A program made the translations under genes and the position numbers. From assembly GCA_963210315.1 (NCBI GenBank), contig OY723258.1, positions 2,294,001 through 2,358,000 on the forward strand: DNA of 64,000 nucleotides, read 5' to 3'. The notes below the pieces were generated by a model. That model saw nothing but the letters and a program-made list of their open reading frames with translations. It did no database searches and had not been told where the DNA came from. Source of the DNA: Rhynchopus euleeides. Its lineage: Eukaryota > Euglenozoa > Diplonemea > Diplonemida > Diplonemidae. Below, piece after piece: positions 20,623 through 31,049 of the stretch (its first letter is position 1; each line of letters starts with the position of its first letter).

Positions 20623-21643
20623 CTTCCCGACACCAGCAGGGGACGCCCGCGGGCCACGACCCTCCCCCCCGCCGCGGTGGTGTATGTGAAGGCAGTACCA
20701 TCTGCCCCCCCGTCAACAAGAGGACGCCCCCGCAAGACCGAGACGAGCGTGACCCCGGAGGAAGCAACCACCATTCGCCAGGAACTACAGCACACCCTGT
20801 CCCAAGCCCTCGCACCCACATACTGGGGGGCCCTCCGCCGCACATACGACAGATACTCGCAGTTCCGGGAAGGGTGGATGAAAGCGGAGAGGCGGACACT
20901 GCCACACGACGAAGGGGCGGTGCTGTGGGTCACGAAGCAACGGAAGGACGGGCTATCAGTGCAGTCCGCCCTCCAGTACCTCAACAACCTTGCAGCAGCA
21001 CTCAGACGCTTCGCAGCGTTCCCCCTCGACGGAAGACAAATTGTGGCGGACTACAGGCGGGCGCTGAAGCGGGGAGGAGCACTACGACCACAGAAGCAAG
21101 CAGAACCAGCAACAGCCCACAACATCCGGGAGGCGCTAGCGAAGGAGCCACGTCCCATCGTGAAACTGCTGCTCGGCATCATGTGGGGGGGTGCGGCAAG
21201 GGCTTTCGGACGCACTGCGTTTGGATGTGAAGGACGTCACAGCGGAAAAGCGCAGCGAGCCGATATACGTGCGCTGGACCCAGTCGAAGGCGGACCCTTT
21301 CCACATGGGTCACAGCACAGGAATCTCCCTGCCGAAGGACCTACACCGTATCCTCCGACACCGCCTCCGCAGGGCGCGCAGTGCAGGAGAGACGAGACTG
21401 TTCCCGGCGGACGTCACCTACCGGACCGTGGTAAAAGCCGTCAAGCGGGCACGGAGGGGGCTCACGGCACACTCTCTGCGGAGGGGGGCACTCACACAGC
21501 TTGCGCGGAAGAACGTTCCACTGGAGGAGGTGCGCCTCCTCTCGAGACACGCGACGGTCGACGGTGTGATGCGTTACGTATCAGCGGCGGAAAACGCACA
21601 CGCGCGCGAGACAGCACAGGTGTCGGCGAAGATCGAGTGGTGA
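20623..21643 (+). CDS. Tyrosine recombinase of the retroelement (frameshifted)
   Basis: The N-terminal core-binding part (20623-21190) is in the gag frame, directly after its TGA. It contains WGALRRTYDRYSQFREGW, SVQSALQYLNNLAAALR and IREALAKEPRPIVKLLLGIMWG. The catalytic part (21191-21643) is in the +1 frame: RQGLSDALRLDV (first Arg), TQSKADPF (Lys), AHSLRRGALTQLA (HxxR), LLSRHATV (second His) and MRYVS (Tyr). All six catalytic positions (R-K-H-R-H-Y) are present. The shift falls at a seven-G run (21185-21191). It is either a one-base indel that kills this copy or a programmed frameshift. No ATG precedes the core-binding part until 20878. The enzyme is expected to integrate circular cDNA. Confidence 0.88.
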
Positions 21644-21645
21644 AG

Positions 21646-23481
21646 AAAAAAAAACGACAGCAAGGGGGGACTACGCGCACACAGCCAAAACCCCTGACAG
21701 CAACCCACTTCCCGGGGACCACGAGGCTGTTCGCAGCGCGCCGCTACTACGAAGATGCCACATCCGACGAAGCCACGTCCGACCCTCCACCCAGTGATGA
21801 GGAAGCGTGGAGCGAGGTGGATAGCGCAGAGTCGTACGGTCCGGGTGTCGAGGACCTCTACGGGGAGGACTTGGGTGTGTGCACGGGGGGGAAGGTGATA
21901 CGGCCAGCCAACGCGAAGACGGAGCTGCCGGAGGAAGAGGACTACATCGCGGAGATCTGCACCTCACGCCTCAATCTCAAGGAACTGCGACGGTTGGACA
22001 GCGAGGGTGAACTGACGGGGGTCCTGGACCTCATCACCAAGCCAGCCGCTTTCGCTGACGCACTGCTTCCCGAGGCCCGCCAAGAACTACGTAAAACGGG
22101 GAGGAAGGTATCACGCCACATGTTGCACCACCTGGACACCTTGGTTGAGTATGGCGTCCTGACGGAGGCGGATGCACACCCGTACCTCACGCTGCCAGCG
22201 TTCACCGTGTCCAAGAAGTCTGGGGGCCAACGTTTCATCGTCGACGCAAGGCGGCTAAACGCACTGATGACACGCCCACCGGACATGCGTTTGCAGGACA
22301 TCACGGAGGTGACACAGCGAGTGGCCGCGGCGAGCTGGGTGGTGATGGCAGATGCACGCAGCTGGTTCTACCAGTTCCCCGTACACAAGGAGATCCAACG
22401 CTACTTCGAAGTGCGCCTAGGCGGGGAGAGAAAGACATTCGTGAAGACCTTCCTGACTGTCATGTGCATGGGGTGGTCACATTCCCCGGCAATCGCGAAC
22501 CGCAGCGCACGCGTGCTGCTCCCGCCAGAGCACGGAATAGTCTGGATTGACAACTTCATCGCTGTCGGAGACTCCCTACCAGAGGCACAGGCGAGGTACG
22601 CCGACTTCATCAGCCGCTGCGAGAAGGTGGGGGCCGCCCTGAACTTCGACGACACACAACACGGCGTGCCGCTGCAGGACTTCACAGTGTTCGGGATCCA
22701 CTTCGACCTGACGCGACACCGTTTCCGCATGGACACAGCCTGGGTGCAAAAAGTCCTCGGACGGGAAGAGTACAAGGAAGTCGTCAACGGCCACACGACA
22801 CCACGCAGGGCGTTCAGAGTATTCGGGTCTTTCGTCTGGCAGTCGTATGTGATGCGGACACCGATGTGTTACATGCCAGCCGTGTTGTCCTTCGTGCGGC
22901 GCATCGCGAAGCAGACTCACTCGAACAACGCCCGATGGGACTCCAGGGTCGCAGTACCTCCGTCAGTGCAGGCGGAGACAGTGGCGCGGACACGACTCAT
23001 CGAGGACAACGAGTGGTATACGCCGCAGAACCCGCCACCGACCATTGAGCTCTGGACAGACGCGTCATCCACGGCGTGGGCGGCGGTGCTCGTGTTACCG
23101 GGAGGGGAGTCAGTGTCCCAAGGTGCGTTCGAAGGGAGCGACGCGGACACGAACATCTTCCTGAAGGAAGCGTATGCAGTGTGGCAGGGGGTGCGCATGA
23201 TGCAGCGTGTGAGGGAGGCAAGCGTGACCTGCCACATAGACAACCTCGGCCTGGTGTTCGCGCTCCGGAAGGGCCACTGCGCCAACTACCGAGGCAACCT
23301 TCTGCTGCAGGAGATATACACAACAGCGCGCCGCCAGCAGATACGACTGATTCCACACTGGGTTGCGACCCACGACCAACGCGCAGACGCGTACACGCGA
23401 GGGACGCAGGCCACACACCCCGTGGAGTTGCCACCAGTGTCGATGCCACCCACACTTTTACCAGCGCGCCCGCCTCGTTGA
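21646..23481 (+). CDS. Reverse transcriptase - RNase H of the retroelement
   Basis: Open frame of 611 codons. It is back in the gag frame after the recombinase stop (21641-21643) and begins at an A9 run. After an acidic linker come the RT fingers (LPAFTVSKKSGGQRFIVDARRLN), motif A (VVMADARSWFYQF), motif B (MGWSHSPAIANRSA) and motif C (GIVWIDNFIAVGD), where the usual second Asp is Asn. RNase H follows with all four acidic positions: ELWTDASSTAW, FLKEAYAVW, CHIDNLGLVFALRKG and DQRADAYTRG. There is no suitable ATG before the fingers, so it probably depends on readthrough or frameshifting from upstream. It ends just before B1. Confidence 0.92.
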   Translation, partial: KKKRQQGGTTRTQPKPLTATHFPGTTRLFAARRYYEDATSDEATSDPPPSDEEAWSEVDSAESYGPGVEDLYGEDLGVCTGGKVIRPANAKTELPEEEDYIAEICTSRLNLKELRRLDSEGELTGVLDLITKPAAFADALLPEARQELRKTGRKVSRHMLHHLDTLVEYGVLTEADAHPYLTLPAFTVSKKSGGQRFIVDARRLNALMTRPPDMRLQDITEVTQRVAAASWVVMADARSWFYQFPVHKEIQRYFEVRLGGERKTFVKTFLTVMCMGWSHSPAIANRSARVLLPPEHGIVWIDNFIAVGDSLPEAQARYADFISRCEKVGAALNFDDTQHGVPLQDFTVFGIHFDLTRHRFRMDTAWVQKVLGREEYKEVVNGHTTPRRAFRVFGSFVWQSYVMRTPMCYMPAVLSFVRRIAKQTHSNNARWDSRVAVPPSVQAETVARTRLIEDNEWYTPQNPPPTIELWTDASSTAWAAVLVLPGGESVSQGAFEGSDADTNIFLKEAYAVWQGVRMMQRVREASVTCHIDNLGLVFALRKGHCANYRGNLLLQEIYTTARRQQIRLIPHWVATHDQRADAYTRGTQATHPVELPPVSMPPTLLPARPPR

Positions 23482-23519
23482 GAACGAGACGGACACGTCC
23501 CTCCGGATGAGGGTCCTGG

Positions 23520-23782
23520 TGTAGAAGCGTCAACGCAACAAACAAAAGGAAATTCATCAGAGCGGTTGTAGCTGTGAAGTGATAGGGCGCTTTTTAAGCA
23601 CACTCGTGTGAGCGGAAAGCGCCCCACCACAGCTGCAACCAAACGTGCTCTATACACTAACCCCACCCTTCATCAGGCTCAGGGTGTGATCAGTTCAGGG
23701 TTTTGTGTGTAGAAGCGTCAACGCAACAAACAAAAGGAAATTCATCAGAGCGGTTGTAGCTGTGAAGTGATAGGGCGCTTTT
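23520..23782 (+). repeat. Right split direct repeats B1-A2-B2
   Basis: B1 23520-23594, A2 23591-23731, B2 23708-23782. The overlaps are explained by the shared 24 bp segment and the T-run. The contiguous A2-B2 unit (192 bp) equals the solo unit found at 31485-31662. Confidence 0.9.
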
Positions 23783-23850
23783 GCACCTGGGGGTGGAGAG
23801 GGGGGTCGGAGGGCGGTGGTGTGAGAGGCTTGCTCTCGAGCTCAAACCAA

Positions 23851-23909
23851 CAGATGTTCACTACCGTGGCCTCCGGCGGCTGGGGGGCTCCGCCCCCCAG
23901 ACCCCCCCC
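23851..23909 (+). repeat. Hairpin-core dispersed repeat, copy 1
   Basis: Core ACTACCGTGGCCTCCGGCGG followed by a perfect 9 bp stem (CTGGGGGGC / GCCCCCCAG, loop TCC) and ACCCCCC. Followed 139 bp later by copy 2. Confidence 0.9.
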
Positions 23910-23989
23910 ATGCGACCTGTGCTATGATTATAGCCGCTATCTGTCAGTTGTGTTGTACTTGAGCGTATGCGACTATGGAGCCAGGCCAA

Positions 23990-24155
23990 CAGACGTTCGC
24001 TACCGTGGCCTCCGGCGGCTGGGGGGCTCCGCCCCCCAGACCCCCTGTGGCTTGTGCCTGGTCTTGGAGCCAAGTCCTTGCGCGTACGGGGCTGTGGCAT
24101 ATCGCTTCCAGCACCCTCGCGGGAGGCTGGGCCCGAGCACTGATCTCTAAGAGAC
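23990..24155 (+). repeat. Hairpin-core dispersed repeat, copy 2 (full-length, about 165 bp)
   Basis: Same core as copy 1, continued by GCCAAGTCCTTGCGCGTACG and GAGGCTGGGCCCGAGCACTG. The whole unit matches the reverse complement of 47801-47963, which defines the full repeat. Confidence 0.9.
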
Positions 24156-25084
24156 GAACCACCTTGCGAATGCGATCGAGTTTGCGGGCTTGCGGCCATG
24201 ACATCTCGAAAGGGTCGTCGTGGGCCCGTGATCATGTTTCGGGTTCGACTTGGTGGGCATCCGTGGCGAGGAACCGCGTGTATGTGTGCGAGGAAGCAAG
24301 GAGATACCACACCAGGAGCCACACAGCACCAGGTCGACCTGGATCTGGTCGAGCTCAGGGGGAATCACAGTCACCAAAGTGATGTCACCACCGCCGGCCT
24401 CAACCACCAAACTGCAACCGCAGAGGTTCCGCTATTCTCACAAGGGAAGGCGCCCTGGGATGTAGCAGTGATTTGTGTGCAGCATCAAGAGGCACTGACC
24501 GCCTTGAACAGAGAGGTAGTGTACAGGTGGCGAGCAGTGGGAGGGCGTGCTGTGTCCTTCCACTTCCCCATCTACCTCCATTCGTTCACCGTTGTTGATA
24601 GCGATTTTTTCGCCATTTTTTCGAATCGTATGCATCGTCAGGCAGAGTGAATCAAAATAGCGCAAAAATCACACCAAAATCTGTGTCTGAGGCACAGAAA
24701 TCGTGCAAAAAAGCACCCAAAAAAAGTGCAAAAAAACCAAAATAGGATTTCGAAAATCGGCCAAAATACCACCATCCCCCCCCCCCGGGCCCCCCCCCCC
24801 TTCCACCTTCCATTACTATCTATTCACAGTGTTTAAGATACTGTTATGAAAAACGGGGCTTAGCCCCGGTTTTTGAGATTTTGCCCCGAAAAACCGGGGG
24901 TGCCTCTTTTTTTTTTTCACCGGGATTTTTCTGAGATTCTGTCCGGGTACTGTTCCAGTTTACTTTTTGGCCAGAGGAGGCCGGGGCCAAGAGCACAGTG
25001 CCCTGCCCCAGGCGTTAGCCCGATGAACCTGTTGAGCACAAGGTGCACGTTGACTACATGCGGCGTGCGACTATGGAGCAGAAT

Positions 25085-25140
25085 CAGCTGTTCACTACCG
25101 TGGCCTCCGGCGGCTGGGGGGCTCCGCCCCCCAGACCCCC
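25085..25140 (+). repeat. Hairpin-core dispersed repeat, copy 3
   Basis: Core and hairpin intact; the downstream arm is not recognisable. Preceded by GCGTGCGACTATGGAGC, similar to the text before copy 2. Confidence 0.85.
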
Positions 25141-25624
25141 CCTCTGGCCTGTGCATGTCCAGAACCAAGTCTGCAAGCAGGGCAACCTGCGGTGCTTTCA
25201 CCACCACCACGCTCTCAAGAACGCCTTCCTCATCGACTGGCTCCTTCGCGTTGACGCCAAGAAGGAGCGCGCTCCTCTCGGACCTGGCAGCGGCGGCGAA
25301 GTCAGTCACCCGCAGAGGACCCATCCTGCCCATCCCAGTTGAGTGGCGTGGGGTGGGGTGTTGTGGGAAGGGAAAGCCCTTCCATTTGGGGAAATGGCTG
25401 AAATTTTACCCCCGATTACCCCCGGTTTTCGGCGCGCAGCCCGGAACCCTATCTTTTACCCTGATCTATTCCCCCCCCTTTTTTTTGCGATCAGTTCCAT
25501 CGGGTCTGCGTATGGGGGATCAGGGGGTTTTCCACCCACCCCACCCACCCCTCCCCCCCCCCAGTGGCTGGCTTAACGCCGGGGTACTGTAAGCAGGGGG
25601 CTGGCCGGGGGGGGGGGGGGGGAA

Positions 25625-26405
25625 GGGGGGGGTCCCGCTGGGTGGGTAGGTGGGGTGGGGTGTGGCTGGTGAAGGTGGCTGCCTCCCAGCCACCTTCACC
25701 CATGACCAGTCCCTGAACCAGACCCACGTTTCATGGGCGAAACTTGGCTCGTACACCACCAAAGTGACCCCACTGTGATCCGCAAAAATTCCAAACTTTC
25801 AAAAGAAAGGGGTTTTGGAACACCCGAGGAGGGGGTCCCACTGGGTGGGTGGGGTGGGGTGTGGGCTGACTGCCTCCCAGCCACGCTGACCAGCCCCTGA
25901 ACTAGACCCGTGTTTCATGGGTGATGCTTGGCTCGCACACCACCAAAGTGACCCCACTGTGATCCGCACAAATTCCAAACGTTCAAAAGAAAGGGGTTTT
26001 GGAACACCCGTGGAGGGGGTCCCGCTGGGTGGGTGGGTGTGGCTGCCTCCCAGTCACATTCCCTTAGGACCAGCCCCTGAACCAGAGGCACATTTCATGG
26101 ACGGTGTTTGGCTCCTAGACCCACAAAGTGACCCCACTACGATTCGCAAAAGTTCCAAACGTTCAGAAGAACGGGGTTTTGGAATACCCGAGGAGGGGGT
26201 CCCGCTGGGTGGGTGGGCTGGTGTGGCTGCCTCCCAGTCACATCCTCCTGGGGCCAGCCTCCTATGACCAGACCCTGAATCAGACCCACATTTCATGGGT
26301 GAAGCTTGACACCTCGACCCACAGTGTGACCCCACTACGATCTGCACAGATTCCAAATAGTCAAAAGAAAGGGGTTTCGGAACACCCGAGGAGGGGGTCC
26401 CGCTG
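25625..26405 (+). repeat. Tandem array of about four 180-200 bp units
   Basis: Repeated landmarks GGAACACCCGAGGAGGGGGT, CCCGCTGGGTGGGTGGG, GGCTGCCTCCCAG, CATTTCATGG and AAAGTGACCCCACT recur with spacings of about 203, 185, 180 and 198 bp. Copies diverge by substitutions and small indels. A single inverted monomer is at about 55720-55845 and a fragment near 48865-48935. Confidence 0.85.
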
Positions 26406-27373
26406 ATTTTGGGTCACTTTCGGGTGATGTCAGGTACCTGGAGTGACCGCAGGTAGCCCATTTTCAGGGTGGGAGCCCTACTCGTACGTCACCCAGATTC
26501 AGCCCAAACCGTGCACCTCGGGTGCACGGTCGCCGGCAGCGCGCGGGCACCCGGAAACAGGCCGCATTTGCGCGCGCTGCCTGCACCCTGCACGCCAGCC
26601 CCCCCCCCCCCCCCCGGGGCTGTAAGCGACCCCCCAGAAAATTACCCCAGCCACTGCCCCCCCCCCCCCTGTCGACTGTTCCCCCAGCCCTGGGCTTCGT
26701 GAGATCTCAAAGACGTCTCGAAGCTGCCAGGTTGTTGGGTGTCAGGTGTCTTGCAAATGAAGAGGCACCACTGTTTGGCCTGCGTCTCCAGTTCTCTGCT
26801 TCTGTATTCAGGAGCAGAGCTGGGAGGCAGGGCCTAGCGCCCCATCCCATCCCGTGATGCCGCACCGTGTCAGTTTGTCACAGCCTTGTGGTGTCGCACA
26901 GGAGGGTTGTGAGGCGTTGTTGTTCACTCAGCATCTTACAACCAGAACCCCAGAAGGGCCGAACTGACCCCCTCGTTGAAGAACACACCCTCGCAGAGCT
27001 GTGGGTCCAAAATATTCTTAGAGTCACTAAGAGTGTCGGGGAAGGGGGGAGGGGGGGCGGAGGGGGGGGGGGTCTGGGTGGTGGTGGTGGCGGTGGTCAA
27101 TTCAAATGAGAAAACTCGCCAGAAAAGCAGTGATTTTCCCCCGTGGCGAAAAAATAAAATTTCGCAAAAAAAAAAATCTCTGGAAAAATCGTCCGGCGAA
27201 AAAAGTTTTTTCGCCACGGGGTTTTTTGGTGGGAATTTTTCAGGGGGTCTGGGGAGAGGTCCTGGAGGAAAAAACATCAGGCCCAGGAAAAAAATGGGAG
27301 GGCCTGCTCTGTGAGCCCCACCAAGCAGTTACAGATTGGCAGGACAAGACCTGCAGAGGGTGGCTGCAAAGAA

Positions 27374-27430
27374 CAGATGTTCACTACCGTGGCCTCCGGC
27401 GGCTGCGGGGCTCCGCCCCCCAGACCCCCC
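27374..27430 (+). repeat. Hairpin-core dispersed repeat, copy 4
   Basis: Core intact except CTGCGGGGC in the left stem arm. Copy 5 follows 134 bp later. Confidence 0.85.
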
Positions 27431-27507
27431 TTGTGGAACCCGGCCCACCAGCCGTACAGCAACCCCAGGAATGCGAAAACGCCCAAAATCTGTAGCCTCG
27501 ACGGGAC

Positions 27508-27620
27508 GGATGTTCACTACCGTGGCCTCCGGCGGGTCTGGGGGGCTCCGCCCCCCAGACCCCCCCTGTCGCGTGTGCCTGTCTCGCAAGTCCTTGGGCG
27601 TATGCGACTGGCTATCTCCC
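27508..27620 (+). repeat. Hairpin-core dispersed repeat, copy 5
   Basis: Core with GGCGGGTCTGGGGGGC, continued by GCAAGTCCTTGGGCGTATG, so part of the downstream arm is kept. Confidence 0.85.
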
Positions 27621-27625
27621 CGTAG

Positions 27626-27652
27626 TCTCGGGCGCGCGAAGCGCGCCCGAGA
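27626..27652 (+). repeat. GC hairpin with GAA triloop
   Basis: A perfect 12 bp stem closed by GCGAAGC, followed by AAAATTTTT. Resembles a terminator shape, but function in a eukaryote is unknown. Confidence 0.7.
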
Positions 27653-29457
27653 AAAATTTTTCCGAGTGGGAAAAATTTTTTTCGCCGGCATTTTTGAGAT
27701 TTTCAGCGGAGAGGAAAATCACTGCAGAAAAGGACCAAAAAAAATGTTGTGGTTTTTTTTTGGCTGTTTTTCCCCTTGCAGAACAGAACATAGAAGCGGG
27801 TGGCGGGGTGGGGGCGGGGTGGTGTTGTTTGAGATGCGGGGCCGCTTCTCTGTGTGTGTGCCACTTTACAAGACCCTGTGCCAGTGATGTGGTGCAGTCC
27901 CACAGATTTGTGAGAAGCAGATGCCGCCGTAAAAACCAAATCACATAGCAGACCGGACACAGCGCAAAACAGCTAAATGAACTGATCACGAATTCAAAAA
28001 CACCTTTTTAAGTCTCAGAAGACGGACAGCGAAGCGTTTCAAGAAGACTGCAGCTGTGGGATGCGGGATAGCCTACTCTACACCAAAGGGTACAAGTCTT
28101 CTGCATGTCCTCAGTGTCGATCGACTCAGGCGGCAACTAGTGACAAGCCAGGATCCTCCGGTATTCTTGATACGTCCCATCGCACTTGAGGTTTCATGCC
28201 AGTCACAGGTGAAATACGGTGCCATTTTTAGAAATGTCATGACTCGGAAAGAAAGGGGGATTGGTGTCCTTCAAGGATGCCACAGCAACATTGTGTGAGG
28301 GGAGCAACGCGGTGTGGGGAGGACGGAGGTGGTTGCTGGGTATCGAAACATCCGAAACGCGAACAACGAGCTGGGTGGGTGGGTGGGGGGGGTTGACCTT
28401 GAAAAATATAACACGTAACAGGGGGGGGTGGGGGGGGGCACTGCACATTGCTCTCTGGGGTGCAGAGCGGCGGGTCCCTGGTGACACTGAGACCTGTGTT
28501 CTTTGCTGCAGGGGGAGGTGCCCCCCTCCCTATCAACCCTATCATATATTGACGGGTGAAAAAAAAGGTTTCGCTTCCAGTCACCCCCTCTCTCTCTCAC
28601 GTTTGGGTTTTGGTTTATGCGTTGAGCGCTTCCCCAAAGAAAAAAGGAAGGCACCACACACTGTCGTGGACTGAGAGGCGGCTTACAAACTGTCTGGGTG
28701 CACATCAAGCTTCTGCTCAGCTACGATGCGCACGTGCGGGTGATATCTCTCACCCCTTCACTCCCCCCTCGCCTTTTTCTTCCGCCTCGCGTGAAACAAA
28801 AAAAATGAAGATTCGGATTTCTTCGCCCACTGTATGGGTGCACAGTATGCTTCTGCGTGTGCCCCTCCCTTTCGTATCTCCCTCTCTTGCCTGTGATGCT
28901 TGATGTGAATGTGGAGCGGCTGTTCCCACGTGCGCCCACCACCCTCCTGCTTTTGCAGGAGAGAGTATTGGGGCATGTCCTGTCCTCTTTTCGACCGCTA
29001 TCACCAAAGGTGCCCATTGCTGATCCCATGCAGCGATGCCGAGCAGTTATCGTGTTATAACTGATCACCAAGCAAGCTCCGTGGTGCAGTTCGTCAGACA
29101 GATCGCGCACACTGTGGTGTGCAATGCGCGTGAGTAAAGAAGAGGTTGTTTCGTATATTGTTTGTCTGCCTTTGGTGTGCGTGCACGTGTCCACGGCGTG
29201 AAAGTTGAGAATCTGTTTGCAAGTGGTGAAATTTTCAAGGGGTGACCCGGTCTCTGCACTGTAGACCCACATGCAATAGCAGCGTCGCTTTCTTTATGGT
29301 TACAAGCAACACTTGTAACTGTGGTTTTTGCTTGCAAACTGCATGTGAAGGCTGCATGGACAAACCACTTGCAATTCATTGTTCTTCATCGCCGTGCGCG
29401 GGGGGTTTTCGAAGCCAGAGGGACCACAACCCGGTCAGGCCTGCAGGCAGGGGTGCT

Positions 29458-29580
29458 CTTTTATTATCACGCGCACAGCGTTCGGCTGTCGTGTTGGCAA
29501 ACCGTGCTCTCTACACCCGCACTCTTCATCAAACGAGGGTTTGGACGTGTGGAATCCAAACACATCACAATAATCGCAAG
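29458..29580 (+). repeat. Diverged solo terminal-repeat-like unit
   Basis: Follows the plan of the 169 bp and 192 bp units: TTTTATTATCACGCGCACA, GGCAAACCGTGCTCTCTACA, CACTCTTCATCAAACGAGGG, then TTTGGACGTGTGGAATCC. Judged a third, older family member. Confidence 0.5.
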
Positions 29581-30643
29581 TTAGTCAAGGGCGGGTGGCA
29601 GCAGCAATGTCCCTTGCTGAGGGCTGAGCTCTGGGAAGGGATGATGACTTGTTGCTGGCACCCGGCAGTACTTTTCCAACGCACGTGTCAGGGGGGTTGG
29701 GATGGGTTGGGTTGGGATTGGGGTTTTGCCAAGCCTTGTGATCATCACGCCGCTTCGTTGTCTTCCCAGTGACGAGCGACGAAGCGAACTGAAATAAATG
29801 TGGGAAGGAGCGGCACAAACACAGGCAGTTGTTGGTTTGAGATACGCCTTTCAATCCAAACGGGCACATCTGGGGTTGTTGTGATGAACATTGGCATTAC
29901 CAACAAAGACCCAGGTTCTTGAGAAAAATAGTGGCCACCCTCATGGGGACTTCTCGAATCAGTTCTGCACGGCTAAGAATTGTCGTGAAGCCTGTCTCTA
30001 TTGACTCAATCGCACAGCTCGAGTGTGATCGCTCTCTGATGGAACACAAGACCAACAGTCTTGTGTTCTTCCGTCCAACCCCGCCCAACCCCCCTCTACC
30101 GGATCCCCCTGCACCCCTTTGCCGCAGAACGAATAACGTGGCATTGTGGAACATAGACTGGGGTATTACGTTGCCTGTGTGAAACACGGATTCTCTTTTG
30201 TCAAACCCAGTGTTTTCCCTATGATGAAAACTATGATGAACTCATCATTTTTTCATTTTTTCCGAAAATTGGCTTGATGAACTCATCATAACAGGGATTT
30301 TCCTTAGGAAAAGAATCTGGGGGCTCCGAGGGTCTTCAGGGGCACTTTTTCTGATGAGGGGCAGTTTTTTCATCACGCACAGAACAACCCCCCTCCCTAA
30401 CAGGCGCCACCCCCACAGGGTGCTGCTATTAGATGCAGAAAAAGCTCTCTCAGTTTTTTGGTGGTGGAAGGGGGGCAAATGCGAAGAACTGACTGCGACA
30501 CCTTCCTAAAAGAGAAGGGCGAACTGGAGCGCCAGGCCTCGTACAGAGGCATCAAAACAGGCGGTGTACTTCCTCCGGCCAGCAGTGCCTGCTCATAGGA
30601 CCTGTGGTCAGCATTTACATGCCAGGATGACATCCAAACGCAA

Positions 30644-30708
30644 CAGATGTTCACTACCGTGGCCTCCGGCGGCTGGGGGGCTCCGCCCCCCAGACCCCCC
30701 CAGACCCC
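30644..30708 (+). repeat. Hairpin-core dispersed repeat, copy 6
   Basis: Core and hairpin intact. The CAGACCCCCC tail is duplicated once. Confidence 0.85.
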
Positions 30709-31002
30709 CCATGGATTTTCGGGAAACCACTGCGCATACTTACAAAATCAGCGCGAGAAATTTTTTTTCACACCCCCCCAAAAAAATGTACCTCATCATG
30801 AGCCCCGTTTTTTTCTTGATGATCGGGAAAACACTGGTCAAACCCAAAAATTTGATACTTTTTTTTATTCTGCTGTCTGCAGGGCGTTCGCTACTGGGCG
30901 AAGTTGGGCCAACTTCGCCTAAATATGTAAATGTTCGGATTTACTTCGCCCCAACTTCGCCCGACAACTTCGCCCAAGGGGGCGAAGTTGGATAAAAAAA
31001 TT

Positions 31003-31049
31003 CTGGGCTCGGCCCCCACCCCCCGAAGGGGGGTGGGGGCCGAGCCCAG
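31003..31049 (+). repeat. 22 bp perfect inverted repeat with GAA loop
   Basis: Left arm CTGGGCTCGGCCCCCACC..., loop GAA, right arm ...GGTGGGGGCCGAGCCCAG. Directly preceded by five CAACTTCGCC-type motifs in both orientations (about 30895-30990). Confidence 0.85.

Larger units (their letters stand above)
18973..23782 (+). mobile_element. VIPER-like tyrosine-recombinase retrotransposon with split direct repeats
   Basis: A 4810 bp element with the plan A1 (18973-19113) - internal region - B1 (23520-23594) - A2 (23591-23731) - B2 (23708-23782). A1/A2 (141 bp) and B1/B2 (75 bp) are identical by eye. The A and B units overlap in a 24 bp segment (TGTAGAAGCGTCAACGCA...) and at the terminal T-run. This is the split-direct-repeat layout known for Ngaro/PAT-type YR elements. 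Coding order is gag-like, tyrosine recombinase, RT, RNase H, which is the VIPER/TATE order of trypanosomatids; DIRS-1 has the recombinase last. It is inserted in the second unit of a tandem repeat, with no target duplication evident. Repeat identity implies recent insertion, although the YR frame is interrupted. Confidence 0.93.

Noticed and set aside
20677..23481. A single 934-residue protein in one frame
   Set aside because: The frame is open, but the stretch 21192-21643 in it is nonsense; the recombinase catalytic residues there are in the +1 frame. It is better read as recombinase N-half plus RT/RNase H.
26443..26857. Pro-rich frames downstream of the tandem array
   Set aside because: Driven by C-runs (26598-26616 and 26659-26671); no conserved feature.
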